Positions 1 through 5,905 of a DNA stretch of 5,999 nt are shown one piece after another. The notes below the pieces were generated by a model. The model was not told the origin of the DNA and searched no databases. It saw only the letters and a list, made by a program, of their open reading frames with translations. Numbering within the stretch: position 1 is the stretch's first letter; each line of letters starts with the position of its first letter. This DNA is from Methylobacterium sp. (GTDB lineage: Bacteria; Pseudomonadota; Alphaproteobacteria; Rhizobiales; Beijerinckiaceae), in NCBI GenBank assembly GCA_021154065.1, contig JAJKJG010000315.1:1-5999 (forward strand). Reading direction: 5' to 3'. A program made the translations under genes and the position numbers.

Positions 1-270
1 GCGCGCGCGCGCGACCTCCTCATCGTCAACCGCAAGGGGCTGCATGCGCGCGCGTCGGCCAAATTCGTCCAGACGGTCGAACGCTTCGAGTCGGACGTCA
101 CCGTCACCCGATGCGGGGAGACGGTCGGGGGGCGCTCGATCATGGGACTGCTCACCTTGGCGGCGGCGCAAGGCACCACGATCACCGTGACCGCTCGCGG
201 GGGGGACGCTGAACGCTGCCTCGATGCGGTTTCGGATCTCGTGTCGTCCCGGTTTGGCGAGGACGAATGA
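1..270 (+). CDS. HPr phosphocarrier protein (PTS), 5' end cut by window
   Basis: Frame 1 is open from the window edge to the TGA at 268-270 and gives 89 residues. The visible protein has the HPr active-site motif GLHARASAKFV, with the phosphorylatable histidine at visible residue 15, and the regulatory-serine motif GRSIMGLLTLAA with serine at visible residue 46. HPr relays phosphate from enzyme I (PtsI/PtsP) through His15 to EIIA proteins. In alphaproteobacteria HPr kinase (HprK) phosphorylates Ser46. The His/Ser numbering coincides with canonical HPr, and HPr is usually 85-90 residues, so only the start codon and at most a few residues should be missing. No ATG, GTG or TTG lies in frame before the active site, so the true start is upstream. 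Alphaproteobacterial HPr genes commonly follow hprK and a mannose-type EIIA gene; that neighbourhood is outside the window and is inferred. The product acts in the cytoplasm in regulation rather than obligatory sugar uptake (inference). Family assignment is very secure. Confidence 0.95.
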   Translation, partial: ARARDLLIVNRKGLHARASAKFVQTVERFESDVTVTRCGETVGGRSIMGLLTLAAAQGTTITVTARGGDAERCLDAVSDLVSSRFGEDE

Positions 271-403
271 GGCGAAGCGGTGATCTGCGGAAGGCTCCGT
301 CCGTGGCTTCCGCTGCGGAACAGAGCCCGCGGCGCATCGTTCATTACAGATTGAGCGTGACTCCTATCAACGCCGACGGCCACTCCTGACTTGAGAGGCG
401 GAC
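271..403. other. Intergenic spacer between HPr and the phosphate operon
   Basis: This 133-bp gap must hold the end of the HPr transcript and the promoter of the DUF47-pit operon, if that operon has its own. A 7-bp inverted repeat, GCGGAAG at 287-293 and CTTCCGC at 307-313 with a 13-nt loop, lies 17 bp after the HPr stop. It lacks a T tract, so it is at best a weak terminator. No convincing -35/-10 pair is seen. Only one Pho-box-like half-site is present (CTGTAAT on the minus strand, 349-343), with no partner at 11-bp spacing. Confidence 0.35.
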
Positions 404-1048
404 ATGCTGGCTTGGTTCCAGGCTTTGATGCCGAAAGAGGAGCGCTTCTTCCCGCTCTTCGCCCAGCAATCACAGCTTCTCGTCGCCGGGGCCGAAGCGT
501 TGCGCGCCATGCTGCAAGGCGGCGAGGCCGTGTCGCTCCACTGCAAAACGGTCATGGACCGCGAGCATGACGCCGACGGCGTGACGCGCGAGATCCTGAT
601 CGCCGTCCGGCGCACCTTCATCACGCCGTTCGACCGCGGCGACATCACCGACCTGATCACCGCGATGGACGACGCCATCGACCAGATGCAGAAGACCGCC
701 AAGGCTATCACCCTTTTCGATGTGCATTCCTTCGAGCCGCAGATGCGCCAGATCGGCGACTCGGTCGTCGAATGCGCCCGGCTTGTCAGCGAGGCGGTTC
801 CGCTTCTGAGCGCCATCAACAAACATGCCGGGCGCCTTGCCGCCATCTCCGAGCAGATCTCGAAGATCGAAGGGCAGGCCGACGACTTGCACGACGCGGG
901 CCTGAAGGAACTGTATCAGAAGCACGCGGCGTCCAACCCCATGGCCTTCGTGATCGGCAACGAGATCTACGACCACCTGGAAAAGGTCGTCGATCGGTTC
1001 GATGACGTGGCGAACGAAATCAACGGCATCGTGGTCGAACAAGTCTGA
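404..1048 (+). CDS. DUF47 / PhoU-like Pit accessory protein
   Basis: The product is 214 residues, normal for the DUF47 (TIGR00153) family of PhoU-fold all-helical proteins. Recognisable segments are the acidic PhoU-type stretch EHDADGVTREILIAVRR (54-70), then TFITPFDRGDITDLITAMDD (71-90), the family's best-conserved region, a second acidic repeat IEGQADDLHD (155-164), and a charged C-terminal helix (about 187-212). There is no signal peptide or membrane segment, so it should be cytoplasmic or peripheral to the membrane. These proteins are encoded beside PiT permeases and are thought to modulate them, as PhoU does for phosphate uptake; the mechanism is not settled. ATG 404 is preceded by GAGAGG (393-398) five bases upstream, a good ribosome binding site. 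The pit gene begins 20 bp after its stop, so the two are very probably co-transcribed. The arrangement matches orfA-pit of Sinorhizobium meliloti. High confidence in family, moderate in role. Confidence 0.93.
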   Translation: MLAWFQALMPKEERFFPLFAQQSQLLVAGAEALRAMLQGGEAVSLHCKTVMDREHDADGVTREILIAVRRTFITPFDRGDITDLITAMDDAIDQMQKTAKAITLFDVHSFEPQMRQIGDSVVECARLVSEAVPLLSAINKHAGRLAAISEQISKIEGQADDLHDAGLKELYQKHAASNPMAFVIGNEIYDHLEKVVDRFDDVANEINGIVVEQV

Positions 1049-1068
1049 CGGCGAAGGCGGGCAAGGAC

Positions 1069-2076
1069 ATGGACGCTGTCGCGCTCAGCCTGCCGCTGCT
1101 GGCCGGCCTCATCGGCATCGCGCTGCTGTTCGACTTCCTGAACGGCCTTCACGACGCCGCGAACTCGATCGCCACCATCGTTTCGACCCGCGTCCTGCGG
1201 CCGCAATACGCGGTCGCCTGGGCGGCCTTCTTCAACTTCATCGCGTTCCTGTTTTTCGGCCTGCACGTCGCCCAGACCGTCGGCAAGGGGATCGTGGCGG
1301 CCGACGTGGTCAACGCTCAGGTCGTGTTCGGCGCCCTGATGGGCGCGATCATCTGGAACGTGGTCACATGGCTCGGCGGCATCCCGTCGAGCAGCTCCCA
1401 TGCCCTGATCGGCGGGCTCTTGGGAGCCGGGATCGCGAAGGCCGGCATCGGCGCCGTGGTCTGGAGCGGCCTTGGGCCGACGCTGCTGGCCATTGTTCTG
1501 TCCCCGCTGATCGGCTTCGCCCTCGCGCTGCTCCTCGTCCTGATCACCTCCTGGCTCGCGCGGGGGTTCTCGCCCTTCGCGGTCGACCGGAGCTTTCGCA
1601 TTCTCCAATTCGCTTCGGCGTCCCTCTACTCTTTGGGGCACGGCGGCAACGACGCCCAGAAGACGATGGGCATCATCGCCGTCCTTTTGTTCTCGCAGGG
1701 CCATCTGGGCGAGCAATTCTACGTGCCGTTCTGGGTCGTCATCACGTGCCAGGCCGCCATGGGGCTCGGCACCTTGTTCGGCGGCTGGCGCATCGTGCAT
1801 ACGATGGGATCGAAGATCACGCGGCTGACGCCCATGCAGGGGTTCTGCGCGGAGACGGGCGGGGCGCTCACCCTGTTCGGCGCCACGTGGCTCGGCATTC
1901 CGGTCTCGACGACGCACACCATTACGGGCGCGATCGTCGGCGTCGGAGCCGCCCGCCGGGTGTCGGCGGTGCGCTGGAACGTGGCGAGCAACATCGTCGT
2001 CGCCTGGGTCGTCACGATCCCCGCGGCCGCGCTGATCGGCGCCATGTTCTACGCGCTCGCGCGCCTGTTCGGCTGA
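1069..2076 (+). CDS. pit: PiT-family low-affinity inorganic phosphate transporter
   Basis: This 335-residue integral membrane protein carries both halves of the PiT internal duplication. The N-terminal signature is FDFLNGLHDAANSIATIVST (21-40), followed by GIPSSSSHALIGG (104-116). The second half has HGGNDAQKTMG (191-201) and GIPVSTTHTITGA (276-288). The paired NGxHDAAN and GGNDAQKT loops, and the paired SSSSHA and STTHT loops, form the two inverted substrate sites. Hydrophobic stretches separate them throughout, consistent with about ten membrane helices. PiT proteins import phosphate, often as a neutral metal-phosphate complex, driven by the proton gradient (or Na+ in some members). The length fits the compact alpha-proteobacterial form of about 334 residues, shorter than E. 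coli PitA. ATG 1069 has GAAGG at 1053-1057, eleven bases upstream. It is the second gene of the operon with the DUF47 gene. In S. meliloti the equivalent operon is repressed by PhoB under phosphate limitation, but no clear Pho box is seen here. Sulfate permease homologues (CysP) are a remote alternative. Confidence 0.95.
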   Translation: MDAVALSLPLLAGLIGIALLFDFLNGLHDAANSIATIVSTRVLRPQYAVAWAAFFNFIAFLFFGLHVAQTVGKGIVAADVVNAQVVFGALMGAIIWNVVTWLGGIPSSSSHALIGGLLGAGIAKAGIGAVVWSGLGPTLLAIVLSPLIGFALALLLVLITSWLARGFSPFAVDRSFRILQFASASLYSLGHGGNDAQKTMGIIAVLLFSQGHLGEQFYVPFWVVITCQAAMGLGTLFGGWRIVHTMGSKITRLTPMQGFCAETGGALTLFGATWLGIPVSTTHTITGAIVGVGAARRVSAVRWNVASNIVVAWVVTIPAAALIGAMFYALARLFG

Positions 2077-2100
2077 TCCCGCCGACCTATGCCCCCGATT

Positions 2101-2126
2101 TAAGCGACCCCGGAGCGCTTCGCTTA
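2101..2126. terminator. Inverted repeat at the convergent gene ends (possible bidirectional terminator)
   Basis: TAAGCGA at 2101-2107 and TCGCTTA at 2120-2126 are perfect inverted repeats around a 12-nt GC-rich loop. They lie in the 47-bp gap between the converging pit and ABC transporter genes, and the right arm covers the ABC gene's stop codon. The placement suits a shared terminator, but there is no T tract on either strand and the stem is only 7 bp, so this is tentative. Confidence 0.3.
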
Positions 2127-3974
2127 CGCCACGCGCGATCCGGGCCGCGTGAGGCGGTGCCAGAGATGGTGCAGGGGCGGGTAGCGCCGGTCGCGGGTGG
2201 TGGCGTGGCCTTCCTCTTTGCGGATAAGGTGAATTTCGCGGTCGAAATATTCCTCGAGCCCAGGGTGGTGGCTGACGCTCACGACGGTGGCGTGGGCGAG
2301 GTCGGCGCGCAGGAACTCCATCATGCGCGCCTGGCTCACCTCGTCGAGCGCCGAGGTGGACTCGTCCATGATGACGATGTCGGGCGGATTGACGAGGAGC
2401 CGGGCGAAGGCGAGCCGCTGCTTCTCGCCGCCGGAGAGGATCGCGTCCCATTGGTCCTCCTCGTCCAGCCGATCGAGGAGATGCGTGAGGCCGCACCGCC
2501 GGAGCGCGTCGCGGAGCGTCTCGTCGGCGACCTCCAGATCGGCGGCCGGATAGAGGAGCGCGTGACGCAGCGTCCCGAGCGGCATGTAGGGCCGCTGCGG
2601 CATGAAGGCGATCGCGGCCTTCTCGGGCCGCAGGATCTTGCCCGATCCCCATGGCCAGAGACCCGCCATCGTGCGGATGAGCGTGCTCTTGCCGGTTCCG
2701 GACTCGCCCTTGACCAGCACCTTCTCGCCCTGGCCGATGACGGCGTCGGCGCCGTCGATCATCAGGCTCCCGTTCTGCTGCTTGATCGACAGGTGCTCGA
2801 TGTGGATCGCGTCGTCGGGGCTCTTGCCCAGCACCACTGTCTCGTCGGTGCCGTAGCGGCCGATCGTGTCCTCCAGTTCGTCCACGGCGTCGACCAGTTC
2901 GACCACGCGCTGGGCCGAGGCGAACCACTCGGCGAGCCGGATGGCGTTGTCGACGAGCCAGTTGAGCGCCATCTGGACCTGCGCGAAGGCGGCCGCGGCC
3001 TGCATGAGCGAGCCGAGGCTCATCTCGCCCGACAGGTACTTTGGAGCGCCGAGGAGGAGCGGCACCACGGGCGAGAGCACCGCGTTGCCGTTGCTGATCC
3101 AGGTCATTCGGGCCTGCTGCACGATGACCTTGACCCAGCGCCCGGCGAGGCTGCGGAACGTTCCGTCGAGACGGGCGCACTCGTCGTCGTCGCCCCCGAT
3201 CAGGGCGATGTTCTCGGCGCTTTCGCGCACGCGCGTCAGCTCGTAGCGAAGCTTGGCCTCGCCGGTGTTCTTGGTCTCCACGTACCGGATGAGCGGGCGG
3301 CCGACGAGCACGATCCCGGTCGAGGTGAGCGCGGCGTAGAGGATGACCGCGACCACCATGTAGCCGGGCAGCACGAAAGGCACGCCGAAGGGGCGCAGGT
3401 CGAGCGAGCCGCCTACGACCCAGAGCACGCCGATGAAGGTGACCGCCGCCAGGATCGCGTTGGTGAGCCCGATGACGAAATCGACCAGCGGCTCGATCGC
3501 CAGTCGGGCGTCGTCGGCGATGCGGAACTCCGGATTGCTGCCCTCTCCGGCCACGATGTTGAGCTGGTAGAACCGCCGGTCGGTCAGCCAGCGGTCGATG
3601 AGGTAACGGGTGAGCCACTGCCGCCAGCGCAGCTGCAGGCGCATGCGCATGTGGACGAGGCCGACCGCAACGGCCGCGGACGCCAGCGCCAGCGCCAGAA
3701 TGGCGGCGACGCCGAGCAGGACCGTATGGACGTCCTTCTTCTCCAGCGCGTCGAAGAAGAACTTGTTCCAGGTATTGACGCCGAGCGCCGTGACGAGGCT
3801 CGCGAGGACAAAGGCGAGGACGCCGGCCGTCAAAGCCCACGCGTTACGCCGAGTGGGTCCGGTCCAGAAGCCGCGCGACACACGAAAGAACGCACGACCG
3901 ATGTAGCGCGGAGTCGGCTCCACGCCGTCCGCCGCGCCTGACTCTTGCGCGACGGAGTCCGACGCAGCCACCAT
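2124..3974 (-). CDS. SbmA/BacA-YddA type ABC transporter, fused permease and ATPase
   Basis: This 616-residue half-transporter is complete, and its length is usual for the family. Residues about 45-350 form the SbmA_BacA-type membrane domain (ABC_membrane_2), with hydrophobic segments near 46-64, 87-108, 164-188, 200-224 and 295-310. The family motif appears as SNPEFRIADD (146-155), where relatives have NPDQRI, and ENIALIGGDDDE (254-265) matches the conserved coupling region. Residues about 388-585 are the ATPase: Walker A GESGTGKS (423-430), Q-loop FMPQRPYMPLGTLR (457-470), signature LSGGEKQR (513-520), Walker B DIVIMDE (532-538), D-loop SALD (541-544) and H-loop His569. All catalytic elements are intact. 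It should work as a homodimer in the inner membrane. Relatives include YddA and mycobacterial Rv1819c; SbmA and BacA share the membrane domain but lack the ATPase, and import peptides and bleomycin-like compounds. The substrate here is unknown, and nothing nearby indicates it. ATG 3974 is supported by AAGGA (complement of 3983-3987) eight bases upstream. It appears monocistronic. Confidence 0.93.
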   Translation of the reverse strand: MVAASDSVAQESGAADGVEPTPRYIGRAFFRVSRGFWTGPTRRNAWALTAGVLAFVLASLVTALGVNTWNKFFFDALEKKDVHTVLLGVAAILALALASAAVAVGLVHMRMRLQLRWRQWLTRYLIDRWLTDRRFYQLNIVAGEGSNPEFRIADDARLAIEPLVDFVIGLTNAILAAVTFIGVLWVVGGSLDLRPFGVPFVLPGYMVVAVILYAALTSTGIVLVGRPLIRYVETKNTGEAKLRYELTRVRESAENIALIGGDDDECARLDGTFRSLAGRWVKVIVQQARMTWISNGNAVLSPVVPLLLGAPKYLSGEMSLGSLMQAAAAFAQVQMALNWLVDNAIRLAEWFASAQRVVELVDAVDELEDTIGRYGTDETVVLGKSPDDAIHIEHLSIKQQNGSLMIDGADAVIGQGEKVLVKGESGTGKSTLIRTMAGLWPWGSGKILRPEKAAIAFMPQRPYMPLGTLRHALLYPAADLEVADETLRDALRRCGLTHLLDRLDEEDQWDAILSGGEKQRLAFARLLVNPPDIVIMDESTSALDEVSQARMMEFLRADLAHATVVSVSHHPGLEEYFDREIHLIRKEEGHATTRDRRYPPLHHLWHRLTRPGSRVA

Positions 3975-4042
3975 CAGTTCAATCCTTGACCCAACCCGAT
4001 GCGCCCTCCTTCCGAGGCGTCAACCCGTCAATGCGTCGGTGC

Positions 4043-4061
4043 GGCCTGCGTTCCGCAGGCC
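4043..4061. promoter_or_regulatory. Perfect GC-rich hairpin in the divergent spacer
   Basis: GGCCTGCG (4043-4050) and CGCAGGCC (4054-4061) are perfect complements around the 3-nt loop TTC. A second, overlapping hairpin, CCCGC (4060-4064) with GCGGG (4070-4074), shares two bases with the first stem. Both lie in the 162-bp spacer between the divergent ABC transporter and thioesterase genes, ending 62 bp before GTG 4137. There is no following T tract, so a terminator is unlikely. A transcript-leader structure or an operator for a dimeric regulator is possible. The hairpin is plainly visible; its role is not known. Confidence 0.45.
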
Positions 4062-4136
4062 CGCCCCTTGCGGGACTCGCCCCGAAGCGTCAGGAGGACG
4101 CCGGAGCGCCGCTTGGGCGCGAGCGAGGCTTTGATC

Positions 4137-4577
4137 GTGCCGAACGATATCGATGCCGCCTTGAGCGATCCGCGCGTCCTCTGGACCGAGGACATCCTGC
4201 GCTTCGCCGACACGGACGCCCTCGGCCACATCAACAACACGACCTTTTCGGTGCTGTGCGAGAGCGGTCGGGTTCACCTGCTCGCGTCACGGATCAATCC
4301 GACGCTGCCGGCGGGCGTCTTCTTCGTGATCGCGCGGCTTGCGATCGATTTCCGGGCCGAACTGCATTACCCGGGCGCGGCGCGGACCGGCACCTGGATC
4401 ACCCGGATCGGCCGGTCTTCGCTCGCCGTCGCGCAGATGATCTTGTCCGGCGGCCAGTTGGCCGCCACGTCCGAAGCCGTCTGCGTGCTCATGGACAGCA
4501 CGACACGCCGTCCGGCGCCCCTCCCCGACCAAGCGCGCCGCGCTGCGGAAGCCCTGCTCCGCGCCCCTGAGGCGTGA
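4137..4577 (+). CDS. Hotdog-fold acyl-CoA thioesterase (4HBT/YbgC-like)
   Basis: From GTG 4137 the product is 146 residues, the normal size for a single hotdog domain. The family active-site segment is ILRFADTDALGHINNTTF (20-37). Asp27 aligns with the catalytic aspartate of Pseudomonas 4-hydroxybenzoyl-CoA thioesterase (the second D of GDCD), and GHINN is typical of the YbgC/FcbC-like branch. The rest follows the fold: a helix (about 38-52), then strands near 62-75, 82-92 and 95-120. It ends with MDSTTRRPAPLPDQARRA (119-136), like the usual tail of these proteins. It should hydrolyse an acyl-CoA thioester in the cytoplasm; the substrate is unknown. Start choice: the frame is open back to ATG 3999, but those 46 extra residues are Arg-rich, look unlike the family, would contain the hairpin at 4043-4061, and that ATG has no ribosome binding site. 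GTG 4137 has GAGG (4125-4128) eight bases upstream. It appears monocistronic, divergent from the ABC transporter gene. Confidence 0.85.
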   Translation: MPNDIDAALSDPRVLWTEDILRFADTDALGHINNTTFSVLCESGRVHLLASRINPTLPAGVFFVIARLAIDFRAELHYPGAARTGTWITRIGRSSLAVAQMILSGGQLAATSEAVCVLMDSTTRRPAPLPDQARRAAEALLRAPEA

Positions 4578-4592
4578 GGCCCAAACCATCGT

Positions 4593-5549
4593 TCAGCGGT
4601 CCGCGGGCGCGGCCTCGAAGCGATGGAACACCAAATCGGGCGCGCTGGCGTTGTGGCGCGACGGCGTGGGGCGGCCCGCCCACACGTCCGTCGCCGCCGC
4701 CTGCCTGAAGCGCATGATCGGCTCCTCGCGCCAGCCGTCCGCTTCGGGCTCGCGCACCCCGACCCGCGCCACGTCGGCGTTGCCCTCGCTCACGTACATG
4801 GAGCGCAGCGCGGCGAAGGGCGCGCCGGACACGGGCGGGTCGAAGGCCGCGTCCAGGGCGAGCCGGTCGCGGTCGAGCGCGTCCAGCCGCACCGTCGCGG
4901 CGCCCCCGCGCGCGAAGCTGAGCGTGAACGTCATCGTCGGGGGATCGAAGGCGATGTCTTTCAGGCCGACGAAGGGCCGGCGCTCGGTCTCCACCGGTCC
5001 GATCAGGAACGACGAACCGTAGGCGCTCGCGCCGAGGTGGGCCGGCGGCAGGGGACGGATGCGCCAATAGCCGTCGGCCGGGTAGATCACGAGCACCTCC
5101 TCGGCGCGTCCGTCGCGCCGCACCCAGAGCTGCACGAGGTTGAGGCCGTGCTCGATCCGCCCATCCGCCCGGACCGGCACGTCGGCCCGCCGCCAGAACT
5201 GGGCGTAGCCGTAGCCGATAAGCCGAATCTCCGCATTCTCGTACACAACGACCCGGCGCAGGGGAGGCGTGGAGGAGGTTTCGGCCGAGATGTCGTGGCA
5301 ATCGGTCCAATCCGGGCCGCGCCGGTCGGCGTCAAGCCCGCCGATATAGGCCGGGTGAGCGGCTTCGATGCGGAAGCGTCGGACGGCGGCGGACGCGAGG
5401 GTCAGGGTGACGTTGTCCTTTTCGGCGCACAGCGCCGGCTCGCTCGCGTTCACGACCGCCACGGCGACGCTCTCGGCCGGGACGGCCGGCGCGGCGAAGG
5501 CCAGGCCGAAGAAGACGGCTGCGGCAAGCAATCCTTTCACGATGCGCAT
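4593..5549 (-). CDS. Exported protein of unknown function
   Basis: The product is 318 residues and I do not recognise a family. Residues 1-25 form a clear Sec signal peptide: MRIVK, a hydrophobic core (about 7-20), and a VPA site predicting cleavage after Ala25. There is no lipobox cysteine and no later membrane segment, so the mature protein should be periplasmic or secreted. It has only two cysteines, Cys41 and Cys84, which could form a disulfide bond. Much of the chain alternates short hydrophobic stretches with charged turns, for example VVVYENAEIRLIGYGYAQFW (100-119) and EEVLVIYPADGYWRI (150-164), suggesting a mainly beta-sheet protein. No catalytic motif stands out. ATG 5549 is chosen because it gives the signal peptide directly. 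No strong ribosome binding site precedes it, and another ATG eight bases upstream is out of frame. Its stop is 15 bp from the convergent thioesterase stop. Base composition and codon use resemble the neighbours, so the gene is probably real. Confidence 0.82.
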   Translation of the reverse strand: MRIVKGLLAAAVFFGLAFAAPAVPAESVAVAVVNASEPALCAEKDNVTLTLASAAVRRFRIEAAHPAYIGGLDADRRGPDWTDCHDISAETSSTPPLRRVVVYENAEIRLIGYGYAQFWRRADVPVRADGRIEHGLNLVQLWVRRDGRAEEVLVIYPADGYWRIRPLPPAHLGASAYGSSFLIGPVETERRPFVGLKDIAFDPPTMTFTLSFARGGAATVRLDALDRDRLALDAAFDPPVSGAPFAALRSMYVSEGNADVARVGVREPEADGWREEPIMRFRQAAATDVWAGRPTPSRHNASAPDLVFHRFEAAPADR

Positions 5550-5727
5550 GACAGCATGTGTTTCATCGGGTTGAAGCGTAAAGTTCGCGCGAGCGGAGGC
5601 CCGCGGCGGGCCGAATGCGCGCCCGCGGAGCGCCGAGGAGCCACATCATAACAGCTTTGCCGCTGGATGGGCTGCGTCGCCTGCAAGCCCGTCATGATTC
5701 GGCGCGCTCGCCCGCCTCGGCGCCTGA
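5550..5727. other. Non-coding spacer upstream of the exported-protein gene
   Basis: This spacer should hold the promoter of the minus-strand exported-protein gene. A 15-nt palindromic hairpin, GGCCCG (5598-5603) with CGGGCC (5607-5612), lies about 50 bp before the start codon. GCCCGCGG occurs at 5599-5606 and again at 5621-5628, exactly 22 bp apart. A minus-strand TATGAT at 5650-5645 resembles a -10 box, but no -35 hexamer is found at the right distance. A small plus-strand open frame (5615-5809) looks non-coding. Confidence 0.4.
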
Positions 5728-5745
5728 GAGCCCGGCCGAAAAGGA
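5728..5745 (+). repeat. Left terminal inverted repeat of the 196-bp element
   Basis: GAGCCCGGCCGAAAAGGA is the exact reverse complement of 5906-5923. Pairing extends one base outward (A5727 with T5924) and, after a mismatch, one more (T5725 with A5926), which a palindromic TNA target would explain. Confidence 0.9.
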
Positions 5746-5825
5746 AATAAGCGATAACAAGAGGTCACGCTTCTCCTTCGCGGTAGCGCTCGGATACCGG
5801 GTCGATTAGCGTCAGCGCACCGTGA

Positions 5826-5904
5826 GAGACGTATGCTCCGGAGCTTACCAGGTCTCAGTTTCCTGAGCCAAAGGAGTGAGGCTCAACCTACTGAAATTGC
5901 TCAC
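5826..5904. other. Nested, mutually exclusive hairpins inside the element
   Basis: Four overlapping pairings are visible. GAGAC (5826-5830) pairs with GTCTC (5852-5856), enclosing GTA/TAC and the palindrome GCTCCGGAGC (5835-5844). CTCAG (5854-5858) pairs with CTGAG (5863-5867) across a 4-nt loop. TGAGCC (5864-5869) pairs with GGCTCA (5880-5885). GTGAG (5876-5880) pairs with CTCAC (5900-5904), with an inner CAA/TTG. Each pairing uses bases needed by the next, so neighbouring hairpins cannot coexist. That is the pattern of an attenuator or switching RNA, though mobile-element interiors can also be this rich in hairpins. The base pairing is seen directly; no known riboswitch class was recognised. 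Confidence 0.5.
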
Positions 5905-5905
5905 G

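Noticed and set aside
287..313. Possible intrinsic terminator after HPr
   Set aside because: Only a 7-bp stem with a 13-nt loop and no T tract.
343..349. Pho-box-like half-site upstream of the DUF47-pit operon
   Set aside because: CTGTAAT on the minus strand matches 6 of 7 positions of a half-site, but no second half lies at 11-bp spacing on either side.
470..1042. Antisense open frame over the DUF47 gene
   Set aside because: A shadow of a conserved gene with no recognisable domain or start signal.
967..3840. A 957-codon minus-strand open frame overlapping the ABC transporter, pit and the DUF47 gene
   Set aside because: Same reason: low-complexity Arg/Ala/Gly translation, no motifs, out of frame with the well-supported transporter genes.
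1002..3941. A 979-codon plus-strand open frame across pit and antisense to the ABC transporter
   Set aside because: It is Arg/Gly/Asp-rich with no domain, and it overlaps two genes with clear family motifs in other frames. Long shadow frames are expected in GC-rich coding DNA.
4576..4616. GAGGCC / GGCCTC inverted repeat around the convergent stop codons
   Set aside because: A 6-bp stem with a 29-nt loop is too weak to call a terminator.
4623..5651. A 342-codon plus-strand open frame opposite the exported protein
   Set aside because: It is Arg/His-rich without motifs, whereas the opposite strand gives a proper signal peptide, so the minus-strand gene is preferred.
5615..5809. A 64-codon plus-strand open frame
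   Set aside because: No ribosome binding site, no recognisable product, and it crosses the left boundary of the inverted-repeat element.
5849..5870. CTGAGA followed by CCTGG on the minus strand, recalling a TPP riboswitch
   Set aside because: The remaining conserved TPP segments are missing and the spacing is wrong.
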